This document shows, piece after piece, positions 42,594-53,294 of a stretch of 64,000 nucleotides of DNA (positions are counted from its first letter, which is position 1; each line of letters starts with the position of its first letter). Made by a program: the position numbers and the translations under genes. Source of the DNA: Knufia peltigerae (taxonomy: Eukaryota; Ascomycota; Eurotiomycetes; Chaetothyriales; Trichomeriaceae); the NCBI GenBank assembly GCA_030247855.1, contig JAPDRN010000003.1:372001-436000 (forward strand). The letters are read 5' to 3'. The notes beneath the pieces were generated by a model, which worked only from the letters and a program-made list of their open reading frames with translations, ran no database searches and had not been told where the DNA came from.

Positions 42594-45500
42594 GATTCTA
42601 GGACTGCTCTTCTGTGCTATGTCCTGGGTGATGTTTGGGACATTGAAAGATCGACGGCAGGATACGCTGGTCGATGGTTCCTCCGTCCACAGCTCACTCC
42701 ATTGGCAGCTCTTTATACAGACATCTTCTATCTCCGACACAGGGCGACGGAAACTCCCAGGCTCCTGTCGGTGGGAAAAGGGAGGGATTTTGGTGGTGCG
42801 CTATCCTGCAGGACACGAAAGTTCTGCTTCTGGTAGCCGATGTGGTCGAACCAGACAGCACAACAAAGACGCAAAAAGTTGATGAGGCCAGGCTATCGGT
42901 TCGAAAGCGAAGAGGGTCTCGAGCCGTGACGTTTGATGAAACTAGTCAGATGTGGAAAATCCTAGAGGTAGGTTGTGTGTACAGAGTATGTGTGGATGAA
43001 TTTTCCCTTCGGCGGCAGCGATGAAATGGAAAGAATTCGTGAAACTAGAAAGAAAATACAAACCAAGCAAAGGCAGCCAACGTCGAAATCAAAAAGACTG
43101 CGGCGAGTCGATGTAAGAAATGAAGAGGCCGTCGAGTATGCGTACCGTACAGACTACTGTGCTAATGCATGTGAGGGACAACAGGGTGGAAAGGCAGCGC
43201 ATGCCCAGCGAAAAGATGACGGAGGGGGGCACGGAAAAGCCTAAGTGGCCAACCCTAGACGGTCTCCAGAGAGGCAGGCAAACAGGCCCTCTCAGTGGTC
43301 CAGCAAAGGGATCTTCGGGCACTTGCACGCTTGACAAACCCATGCAAGAAGCGGGCCCTTTTTTCTGGCTGCATGTTGAGCGGCGATTTCCCAACGCCAG
43401 GCTTGTCATTCTGGTGGGCGACGAGGATGCAGTGGCTTCTTCCCATCCACTCTCTTACCGGTATATCCCTGCCTCTTCCCTAGCCCTCTGCTGGACGATT
43501 AACAGTGGAATTGGTGTGGTGCCCAGCAAGCACTGACCACCACTTCGCTTCGACCGACTCTGCGACCAAGTGAACACACGGAACATCCCATCTGCGATCA
43601 TCGATTGATTCTTGTCATCTGTGAGAGCACTACTTTTCCTTTGAAACAACAGAGGAAGGTTGTTCAGCTAGAGAACAGGGGGGATCTCTGTGTGCCATTT
43701 TCTCCTTTCGCACTCCTGCAGGCCTCTGCCTCATCGAAGCAAACAACCGTGTGGAGTTGGAGTCCTTGCGCTGCTCATCAGGCCACAGATATGAACACGA
43801 GCAAAGTTGCCACTACAAGGGCAGCGACAGAGTGTTTACTTGGAAGTGTGGTGTGGTTCCTGCACATGTCCAGAGCTAACAGGGCCAGTCCAGCGTATGT
43901 ACCGTCCTTGCTCTATCTCTAGTCTCCGTCAGTGGTGCGCCAAATCTACTGTACTCAAAGCTGCATTCTACTCTCGAAACATGAATGGGGATGGCCCTTT
44001 TACTCCACTCCTCACGAGTCTCGTATCTTGTCACACCTCGGGCCCTTGGACCTTCGTCTTTCGGTCAACACTGTACTGTACAGTTGTAGCCGAGTCTTTT
44101 CTGCTGCGCATATATTGGTTTGGGAGGCTTTCTTCCTCTATGTACAGTCCCTTTAACATGATACCCCAGGGTGTAGCAGTTCCAAGCCGTGCCACTTCGC
44201 GTGCACAGGAGGCTAAGGCAGTGTGGAGAGGGGCATATCTGTTCGGCGTCGAGCCAGGGCTTGGAGGGGATGGATGACAGGACTAGCTGATTAGAAAAGG
44301 CGAATAGAAAGCACCTTGGCCACACGAGAATGGAGAACAGCGCAACCTGAAGCCTTCGGGACCAACAAGTGTCCCGCCTGTTGCGCCTTTGCATCGGCCC
44401 GCTCGCTGCAAACCTCAGTCCGAGTGCGCCATGTGTCGTCACTGGCGGCACGTAAGGTACTATGTACCTGACAACGCAAGGTCTGCATATCTGGATCAGG
44501 TTGTAACTCACAAGCAGACGCATGGTTGACCTGAGATGACAGTCATTTGCAGGAAAGACTTCGTTCTCAAAGAATGAGACTTTCACATGCCCCCAACACC
44601 AGGGTGTGATCTTCACAAATTGATCGCCAACGATCAGCAGGTCATCCCTCGGAGGGATTGCTTGTAGGAGTTGCCAGGATAGTCTCCCAATATAGCCGCC
44701 AATCAGCACACGACAGCAAGCCCCAACTCATACCCGTACTGTAATTGTATGAAGTCCAACTGAGCACCGACTCCAATGCTGCGCCCACAAGGTCAAGAGG
44801 ATAGGCACAGTACATAGCTTTTTGACCGCCCTCGAAACACACCATCATTGCTTGACGGTGTCACAGGCTGCTGGGAAGTTCTACCAGAATTCATGACTAC
44901 AAGCCAAGGCTTTTAGTCCACTTTTCTACTGCTGCGACAACTTGTTTGACCAATGCATGCTAATTTCATTATCTTGTTGCATTATTCTGTTGCACCCGGC
45001 CTCCGGAATATGCCTGGACGTTTCTGAGGTATAAGTACGGAGTACGTACTCCGTACATGCGCAATGATACAGGAATCTTCCGGATTGTTAATTCTCGATG
45101 ATATGCATACGAGTATGGTTCCACAATTCCTGCTGGACACACTGTACAAAGACTACGGACTATAGAATGGAATGACCCTGAGCACCTTTCAGCCTGCCAC
45201 TTCAATGGACTTTGTTCAGAGAGTTCTAAGAAAAGACCTCAGACTGTATGGAGTAATGATGTCTTCGTTAGACAAGAAGTTCGCTTCGCTTACAGCAACA
45301 AGCGCGAACTGGGACGGGCGATAGGCATTTGTGAGCGTGTGTCTACGGGGGCCAACCAGGCAATAAATGCCAGGGGAGAACGATTGTTCTTTTCTCCTTT
45401 CAGATGGCTGCAGAAGTTTGAGAGAGTAGGCCGCCCTCACGATATTCGACAGGGGTGCTGGCCTGCCTCTCACTGGATGTGCACCGTGGCATGGTTAGCA

Positions 45501-48500
45501 CGGAACCTCAGCCTGAGGCTTTTTTGGTCCATTGAAAGGGAACATCGTGTACGTAACGACTGCAGCTCATGCACTCTTACCACGTCGCTTCGAATGGTCT
45601 GTTCATGCCATGCTCACTCGAACGAACGTGAGGGGCTCCTGGATCCCTGGGTTGGCGTGCAATGAAAATTTTTTGTCATCTGTTGAAGCAAGATCGGCAT
45701 GGCGATCGCGTGTCTGATTTCGATCTCCCCTCTGCCTGAGCTTCCCGCACCCTTTCTCGTATTCTTTGTCGCCTGGATGGTGGGTCAAGTGGTTGACACT
45801 TTGCCACGAACGGGTTAGTTGAAGGCAAATTCAGAGGGTTTAAGCCGGGGGCTAAAACACGCCCGGCGCGAGCTTGGGGATGGGCTGGGGAAGGCCGATG
45901 AGCAGCATCCCTTCTTCAACCACTGACCAGCCTCACACGAATTGGCGTGAAAATTTAGCACCGCAGCCACTCCGGAAGGCAGAGCCGCTCATATGCGGGA
46001 CATACCTCCCTAACCTTCCTACTAGTCCTCCGTTTGTACGAGTAGGAGGTCGACCGATCACAGTATGTACGAGCACGGACAGGGTATCAATCTTTGCTCC
46101 TCAGCACATCTCCTATCCCTCCACCATGGTCGAGAACCAATGCAGATGGGAATTCCGAACAGTGGTTGGCTGAAAACATCTCAAGACTCCTCTTGAATTC
46201 AATGGTATCTGGCAATCTCCTTTCGAAGCATCCGAGGGTTCTGTGTTCAGGCTGACGCTTATTGGCAGAGGGCAAATACTCCTGCCTGAGGAACGAAGTT
46301 TGACTCGCAATACGCAATTATGGCGTACAAGATCTTGACCAGACCTCCACACTCTGTTTTCCCTCGATTGTAGACAACATCCACCAACAAAACTTTACAG
46401 ACCCACCACATAACAGTCAACTAACTCTCCAGAACGACCTCCAGGCTTCTGCTCATCATTCAAGATGGTCGCATACTCCGTTGGCTTGTTGCCAACCCCC
46501 CTACAAATATAATGGCGAATGCGGACGTCCGTAAAGGACAATAGAAGGGATTATCTCAGGACCCCAAGAGTCTGGACCGCTCTGACCAGACGCCAGCGTT
46601 GCATGTCCTGGTATGTGGCGGCCCTCTCATCTGGAAAGAGCTAGTGACGTACAAGGGTTGGGAAGCCACCAGCTGCCAGTCGATCATTTTGGGCGGTTGT
46701 CGTCAACCACATTCAACAACAGTGGCAACTTGGAAGCCCCTACGAGCAATCACAGAGCTGGCGTCTTTTACGATTGTGTGCATGGAGTGACTCTTTGAAC
46801 CTTCTGATCATCGGGCATATGCCGCTGTACGAAGACAATCACAACCGTGTCGATTTGCGGTGGCGAACCAGCTTCATGCATTTTCGAAGCGATTCTCGTT
46901 GTCCCTAACCCTGGTTGGCTGACCACTCTCCTCCAAGTCTTTCATGCGAACAAACTTACGCCTGGCGTTGTTCAGTCAGCTTCATATTGAGGTACATCGT
47001 GAGCGCTTCTCAAGTTCATTTGAAAGGCAGCAGCAACAGCCCTTGATTTTTCTTACCGTGATGAAAAACTTGAGGCCAGCATTGGGTGTCAGTAATTTCA
47101 AAGGAGTTCTAGCATAAGCATCACGACATGAATCTGATGACTCTATCATGGCACTGCCTATACTGATTTATCAAACCACTTCGGCGTGAGCCGGGCCAAC
47201 ATTAGAGTATCAGATACTACTCGCCTGAATAGAGCAGATCTCATATGAAATATTATCGATTGTCCTGTGTCTGGCATTTTGCCAATGATGACCAGGGTTC
47301 GGAGAGGGTACACAGTGGATGGTCGATGGCAATCTACGTGCTATCTGGATTTCTTTATAGATTCTGTGGTTTCTCTGATCATCTCGTTCATTTTCTTTTT
47401 CATAAGAGGCCACTGCTATCATCCGACATCGCTCGGCTGGCGCTGGCACTGCGTCGCCCCGAAGGAGCCCAAGTTCCTACTCGAGAAGCTCGTGCGACGT
47501 GATTCCAAGACTCAGCTACACCGACTAGCTATCTTCAACGACAATGGTGATGTTAGACCTGCTGGTCATCAGGGCACGGCTGCAACTGTATGGACACTGA
47601 ATATGAAGCACGGATAATTGCTATCTCAATCGTCCCTCCAGGGATGGTGGGTGAGGCTCTCATCAGACCAGACAGAGGTACAGTAAGCACCGGGAACCAG
47701 CTTCAACTGCGCCAGACTTTTTACAGCGGAGTCGAATGATCAACATCAAAAGTCCGCAGGGGATGATCTTGGGCCGCCGGATCAATCATTTTTGTGCTAA
47801 TTTCTACAGGTAAGCTGGGTCAAGTAAGTGAGGATTTCCCATGGTCGACAAGTCGCTTAGCTAAAAGCTGAGCATTAAATGCCCGCAACTAGATTCCTTG
47901 CGGCATGGTGAGGATTATGACGATGTCCAAGACTTCATGACCTAAGCATCTGCTTGGTGAATTGTCATCCCTTCGCTCTCCTCCCTCTCCGCCTCTTCGT
48001 ATCTGTTGCTTCACCTCGCTTAATTCCGCAAATGCGCGATTAGGAATCTTCGCCTGACATATCGTTCGTTATTGCGGCGCCATGGGATGTGTTTTCCTTC
48101 CAGAGTCCGGTAAAGCATGCATGTGCGATTATGTCATTCGGTGGTCGATTGATTCCAGATCTATGAAATCCTAGCGACCATGCGATTTGACCTCCCCGGA
48201 TAATCTCTTTCAAGCATCGTGTCAGCACGCCCAATAGTGCACCGTGGAACACCCCTTCTCTCCTAACCTTGATCAATAGACTAGTGAAGATGTCTTTCGG
48301 TAACTAGTTAGCCCATAGGCACACTAGCAGCTTGCTTGCCAGCCCTGAGGAACCAATTGAGATTCCACATCATTTACAATGCTCAGGTAAGGATGAGAAA
48401 AGCGATATAGAACCGCCGGCCAGCTTCTCGAACAAACACAGCCGCATCTAGAATCCGCAATCTGTATTTCAAAAACAGCTCTTCTAACACTGCAGGTACC
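42594..48500. other. 5.9-kb gene-poor region between two divergent genes
   Basis: Lies between the starts of the kinase (minus) and the transcription factor (plus). Frames up to 214 codons occur (44709-44065 minus) but none has a domain or convincing splice pattern. The one clear structure is a 22-bp perfect palindrome at 45035-45056. Long 5' leaders of two regulatory genes, or a non-coding RNA, could fill this space. Confidence 0.5.
45035..45056. repeat. 22-bp perfect palindrome built from GTACGGAGTAC
   Basis: GTACGGAGTAC is followed directly by its reverse complement GTACTCCGTAC with no spacer. The half-site core TACGGAGTA recurs singly in other spacers of the window (3747, 21612, 22294 reverse, 23446, 50951), always outside coding sequence where checked. 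Confidence 0.85.
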
Positions 48501-50468
48501 ATGGCTACAACTACTATCGTTGTCCACCAATATTCCAAGGAAGTGCCACTTCTACAGATAGATTCCGAACTCATGTCTGAAGAAAAACGTCCTTCCAAGC
48601 AGCCAGCGCCGTTTCGTGGCGAGTTTTCCTTTGTCAACAAGGATGCTGGCAATATTGATTCCAAAGATCACAATGCTGCCGTTTCCTGGCATGTCATGAA
48701 TAGATACGAGCGATGGAAAAGGCAAGATCAAGCAAGAAGACTGCGCGCATCTGCAAATGTGCCAGTAGGGCCACTTTCGCCTCCGTCACAACCGCAGCAA
48801 TCTCAACAATCATCACAGCCTCAACAGCAGCCAAATATTCGTTCGCGGGGCCCGGCCCAAGCTGTACGTCGTACTTCCTCTCAAACATCCCGACGGAGAC
48901 GATTAACAGAGCCTACGCAGGCTCAGTCAATTCCATCGGCCAATCCGTTTAACTTCAACCCCTGGATGGCAGAGCAGCCATTGCAACTCGGATATCCTGG
49001 CATAACCCCAGCTCAGGGCATTGCTATTGACCCCCAGGCATCGTCCGCTTCTACGCCTTCTACTCACTCTGCAGTCAACGAGGAGGATCCTTCCTCAATG
49101 TTTACGTCGATGAGCACTCCGTTGGATCTTAGCGAAACACTATTCGAAACCTCTGGTCTGTCTCTGAACCCACTCGTCAGCGGCTTAATAAGTTACGCCT
49201 ACGACATGTTTATTCCTCAACTGTGGCCTCAAGAATCGACCAGAAGCCCAGTGACATACGAAATCTCGAAATGCTGGGATGATACGACAATGATCAGTCA
49301 AGACACCTGCTACGCCAATGCCTATCTAAGCGTCCTTGCGGCGGCAATGGCAATCATGACAAATGATGACAGCTTGACTTATCAATCGCGATACTTTCAA
49401 GGTCAGGCAATGGTGGAATTGCGGCAGCGAGTGTCTCAGCCAAATCCTCCCGAGCTGACCACCTTAAAGGCCATTCTGAAGCTCTTCGCTTCAGAAACAT
49501 TGGTGGACAACACGGCCGTTGCCCGTATGCATCTCAAAATGCTGCGAAATTTAGTCAATGCAGCTGGCGGCGTCCTTCTCATGGATTCATGGTTCCGTGA
49601 AGACCTCCTTTCAAGCGATTGCTATTTTGCTCTCAAGTACGAAACTCGTCCTCTCTTCGCTGCACAGGAGTGGACCCCTGGACCCCTCAGCCAACCTTGG
49701 AAAGCACGACTGCTATCAGCAGGCATCTTGGGAGAGCACGCAGCCGGCATCGATCCTCTGGTTGAGCACCCGATCATGAAAGCAGTGGTGACTGACTTGC
49801 GCGAACTGTTCAAGACAAAAGAATATGTACACCTGCATGATGTGCCTGCAGATGATCAGCTCTTGAGATGGCAACAACTCCGCAAATTCGACTGTGTAGC
49901 CAGGATTGCGGATCATCATGTCAACCTATCGATCTACCCACACCTCTTTCAACGGCCCATGACACAGGCTTATTCCTGCATCGCAACTGCCCTGATGGCT
50001 TCACTAGTACTTGGTTCACCTGAGCCAGTGCGATTCGGTCTCAAACTGATCACCGATCTTCGTGCGAAGCTGACAGAGAGTGAGTCGGACAGTAATCCGG
50101 CAAACTACCGGCGACTTCGACTTTGGGCGCTGTACGTGGGCTCGTTGGCGGAAAAGGTGCACCCAGTGACCATTGAGCACGACATGTGGTTCACAAAAGC
50201 CTACACGGCACAAATGGCGGAGATGCGCCTGCAGGGTTTCGACGATGTCAAAAAGATGATTAGACATTTCCTCTATTCAGAACGTTTGCACCAGGAGATC
50301 GAGTCTGGTCGGCCGCATAGGCTCGTGGATGCTAAGCAAGGCCTCTACTCAGTGTGTGGTACAAGTTGGAGAGAACCACCACTGCAGCCAGAACTCATGA
50401 CTGGCAGTTTCGAGCCGGAAGATTTGGGTGGTATGCCTGTGGCCGCGGGCAAACAACGAGCAGATTGA
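48501..50468 (+). CDS. fungal-specific transcription factor-domain protein without zinc cluster
   Basis: Intronless, 655 residues. The first about 80 residues have a pattern known from a group of fungal proteins (FSFVNKDAGN...HVMNRYERWKRQ) that carry no Zn2Cys6 motif. A Gln/Pro/Ser-rich linker follows (about 88-115), with a basic TSRRRRL patch near 130. The C-terminal 430 residues look like the helical fungal_trans_2-type regulatory domain (LISYAYDMFIPQLWP, YANAYLSVLAAAMAIM, LRNLVNAAGGV, DCVARIADHH). No DNA-binding domain is seen, so it may act as a cofactor or bind through an unknown module. The ATG at 48501 sits in a good context (ACCATGG). The exact orthologue is not recognised. Confidence 0.75.
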   Translation: MATTTIVVHQYSKEVPLLQIDSELMSEEKRPSKQPAPFRGEFSFVNKDAGNIDSKDHNAAVSWHVMNRYERWKRQDQARRLRASANVPVGPLSPPSQPQQSQQSSQPQQQPNIRSRGPAQAVRRTSSQTSRRRRLTEPTQAQSIPSANPFNFNPWMAEQPLQLGYPGITPAQGIAIDPQASSASTPSTHSAVNEEDPSSMFTSMSTPLDLSETLFETSGLSLNPLVSGLISYAYDMFIPQLWPQESTRSPVTYEISKCWDDTTMISQDTCYANAYLSVLAAAMAIMTNDDSLTYQSRYFQGQAMVELRQRVSQPNPPELTTLKAILKLFASETLVDNTAVARMHLKMLRNLVNAAGGVLLMDSWFREDLLSSDCYFALKYETRPLFAAQEWTPGPLSQPWKARLLSAGILGEHAAGIDPLVEHPIMKAVVTDLRELFKTKEYVHLHDVPADDQLLRWQQLRKFDCVARIADHHVNLSIYPHLFQRPMTQAYSCIATALMASLVLGSPEPVRFGLKLITDLRAKLTESESDSNPANYRRLRLWALYVGSLAEKVHPVTIEHDMWFTKAYTAQMAEMRLQGFDDVKKMIRHFLYSERLHQEIESGRPHRLVDAKQGLYSVCGTSWREPPLQPELMTGSFEPEDLGGMPVAAGKQRAD

Positions 50469-51046
50469 TACAATGTAGCCGGATATGAAGGCGTAAGACA
50501 TATAGGGCTTGGTTATGGAGTACTTGACTTTCTTACATTATGGTAGGCCTTGACTTGGATGCTTACGGAAGTCTATATCTTAGTGCTCTACCATGGGTTA
50601 CCTGCATCGTTTTCTCAATTTGTGAAAGCGGCATCGATGGTAGTGTGAAGAGCACACCAGTACGTACTTTGGTATGGAGTTGGGGAGTGAACAACATGTC
50701 AGGTTGTCAGGTACGATTAGCTAAGATTCATAAATGGAAGCAATCAAATAAGATACTTTATTTAGCAGAAGTCTTTGAAGAGCCCTTGATGCTCCTAGCC
50801 TCGAAGTCCGTCGCGATAAGAGAGCCGTGAGTCGCTTAGTCAGGTACAAACTGCGGGCTACACACAATTTCATCTCGCCGGCTCTAACCGCTTGGTGCCG
50901 TCGAGACATTCGGCCAACCTTTCTCCGAGTCAAACTGGATAGAATCACAGTACGGAGTACGGGCGCAGGGCTTTTGGATAAGACAGCTCTACCAAACTCG
51001 CAGCCTCTCGTGTCTTGTTCACATCTGTGTTGGTGTGCAAGTTTCA
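50469..51046. other. spacer upstream of the lipoate ligase gene
   Basis: Tandem orientation of neighbours. It contains one TACGGAGTA at 50951-50959, about 90 nt before the ligase ATG. No gene seen. Confidence 0.5.
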
Positions 51047-52489
51047 ATGCGGACGGCATCGACTCGCGCATTGAACAAGTCCACATGCCTCTTGCACCAG
51101 CTTCGCAAGACAGAATCTGAAAAGACATTCGGTCTACGCCGCAAGAGTTTCACCCACCACGCAGTATCTCGCCGGTCTATCACCACCACCACCACCACTT
51201 CGACCTCCTCATCATGGAACCTCAGGGACCTTTCTCGGGTCTCGGAAGAGACCTCACCTCTGATCTTTCATCTGACCTCCGACAACCCCTACCACAACCT
51301 CTCGATCGAACACTACCTTTTGACGCATTCGCACCCTGAATCCCGCCTTCTTCTATTCTATACGAACAGACCGTGCGTCGTGATCGGCCGTAACCAGAAC
51401 CCGTGGCTCGAGACGGACCTGAACGCCTTACGACGAGGTTTGGTGCCTGAGCAGGGACAGGAAGAAGCCATCAAGCCCACAGACAGGCGCCCGCCTGGGA
51501 ACCTTGACCGGCAAAGAGGAAATGGAAGGGCAACAACACCGGTCGACCTCGTGCGCCGACGCAGCGGAGGTGGGACCGTTTTCCACGACTCGGGCAACCT
51601 GAATTACTCGGTCATCGTGCCCAACTCGAAATCCTTCAAGCGAGGCACGCACGCCGAGATGGTGGTGAGGGCACTCTTGTCGTCGCCCGGGGCCGCCGCG
51701 AGCTACGGGTCTGGCGACATCCGCGTCAACGACCGGAACGACATAGTCATGCGGCGCGCGGCGCATGGCCAGCCCGAATGGCTCAAGGTCAGCGGGAGCG
51801 CGTACAAACTCACGAGGGGAAGGGCGTTGCACCACGGGACCCTGCTCTACTCGAGCCCGTACATCCACAAGATCTCGGAGCTGTTGAGGAGCCCCGGCGG
51901 GGATCTCATCGACGCCAGGGGGGTGGAGAGCGTGCGAAGCCCGGTGGGGAACCTCGCCTGGACCGCCGACCGGCGGCGGAGGGACACCCTCCGAGGAGAA
52001 ATCACTCGACACATCATCCGGGAGTTCTGGCTCATGTACGGTGGTGGTGGTGGCGGTGTCGCCGACCATGGCAGAATGGCCGGGATCGACGAGGTCACCC
52101 TGGGACCCGAGGAGTGCGACCACGACAAGAACCCCGAAATAGCAGACGGCGTTCGCGAACTCATGTCCAACGAGTGGCGGTTCGAACAGACCCCTCGCTT
52201 CGAGTTCGCCAGCGGTGTGCTCGACGGCGCCGAGGTCGAGTTGACTGCCAATCGGGCCGTGGTGGAACGGTTGGCTTTGCACGAGGAATTCGCCGGGGGT
52301 GAACGATCCGAACGACCTCGGTCGACTGTCGAATGGGACAAGACTGATTTCGATGGTGAGATCAAGTTGCACGACGTACAGAGTTGGAAGAGAGTGTTGG
52401 GCGGCCAAAACCGAGAGACAGAGAGTCTTGGTGTCTCTGACGCACTTGTGAAGCGAATCGAGGCCATCTTCCCGAGTTGGCCTGCTTGA
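51047..52489 (+). CDS. lipoate-protein ligase A-type enzyme (Aim22-like)
   Basis: Intronless, 480 residues. The first about 55 residues are basic and Ser/Thr-rich (RRKSFTHHAVSRRSITTTT), fitting a mitochondrial presequence. The LplA/LipB fold carries RRSGGGTVFHDSGNLNYSV (172-190), the lipoate-pocket motif, then NDIV and LKVSGSAYKL with the lysine (K247) that contacts lipoyl-AMP, and HHGTLLYSS. A Gly run (GGGGGG near 330) marks a local insertion, and a linker of about 45 residues interrupts the segment between GRNQNPWLE and DLVRRRSGG. The family attaches lipoate, or moves it from GcvH, to E2 lysines such as that of the BCKDH E2 in this window. The upstream frame extension has no ATG. A 398-codon frame on the opposite strand is a shadow. 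Confidence 0.92.
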   Translation: MRTASTRALNKSTCLLHQLRKTESEKTFGLRRKSFTHHAVSRRSITTTTTTSTSSSWNLRDLSRVSEETSPLIFHLTSDNPYHNLSIEHYLLTHSHPESRLLLFYTNRPCVVIGRNQNPWLETDLNALRRGLVPEQGQEEAIKPTDRRPPGNLDRQRGNGRATTPVDLVRRRSGGGTVFHDSGNLNYSVIVPNSKSFKRGTHAEMVVRALLSSPGAAASYGSGDIRVNDRNDIVMRRAAHGQPEWLKVSGSAYKLTRGRALHHGTLLYSSPYIHKISELLRSPGGDLIDARGVESVRSPVGNLAWTADRRRRDTLRGEITRHIIREFWLMYGGGGGGVADHGRMAGIDEVTLGPEECDHDKNPEIADGVRELMSNEWRFEQTPRFEFASGVLDGAEVELTANRAVVERLALHEEFAGGERSERPRSTVEWDKTDFDGEIKLHDVQSWKRVLGGQNRETESLGVSDALVKRIEAIFPSWPA

Positions 52490-53294
52490 TAGATGCTCAT
52501 GTATTAAGATAAAGATATACACCGTGCATACATCATGTAAGAATGGAATCGTTGAAGGCTTTATTGCACCAGTACAGTGAAAAGTATCATGCATATACAT
52601 GGTCATTTCGACCGACATTATCATTCAGACACTGGTAATAAGCTCAAAATGTCAAGCCAAATCTCTTCCCTTCCCTATGCTTTAAGATAGTCAAAACGAA
52701 GTATCAATTCATACCTCGTCAACACAAGGCTCCTGTTTAACGCCCTGGCGCTCGCACAAGGATCGTCGCTCCATACGCATATACCACTGGACCATCTATG
52801 TATGGTGGAAGACCCACGCCATTTTCAACCATCCCCCGTGACACCCGTCGGTGGGTGACTTCTTTCTCTGCGTTGGCAGTAGTCTCTTCCGTTCCAATCG
52901 CCCCTTACCCCCTTGGGTATCGATACTGATGAATGGCTCCGAAGAGGGGGACTCTTTTTTTGGGGGGGCCATTTCTTGCAACGTTGAAAAAAAAAGACAC
53001 TCGCAAATCAACACCACATGTCACCCCAAGTTCAACTTCATTCCAAGGCCAATCCGTGTCGTCAAGGACGCCGATTCGCCTTTTGGCCGAATTTAGCAGG
53101 GCATCACGACACATGTCGGTCGTCCTTTGCTTTCCAAATATCGGACGGGAGTGGGCTTTCTGTCGTAGAGTACGCGATCGATGAACCACACAATCACCGC
53201 CACAGGAAGAAACCAATGTATGCATAAACTTTTGGAGGGCTCTCTTCAAAAGAGAGAACAAAGAGGCAAATGATTTTTGAATCGTAGTCAGCTC
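52490..53294. other. convergent spacer between the ligase and a Zn2Cys6 gene
   Basis: Two 3' regions. Contains homopolymer runs (ggggggg near 52967 and an A run near 52987). No gene supported. Confidence 0.5.

Noticed and set aside
44065..44709. 214-codon minus-strand open frame in the 42.6-48.5 kb spacer
   Set aside because: No domain and several competing frames across the same bases; read as chance.
51428..52624. 398-codon open frame on the minus strand over the lipoate ligase gene
   Set aside because: It mirrors the GC-rich coding strand of the ligase, has no domain, and the plus-strand protein has all LplA motifs.
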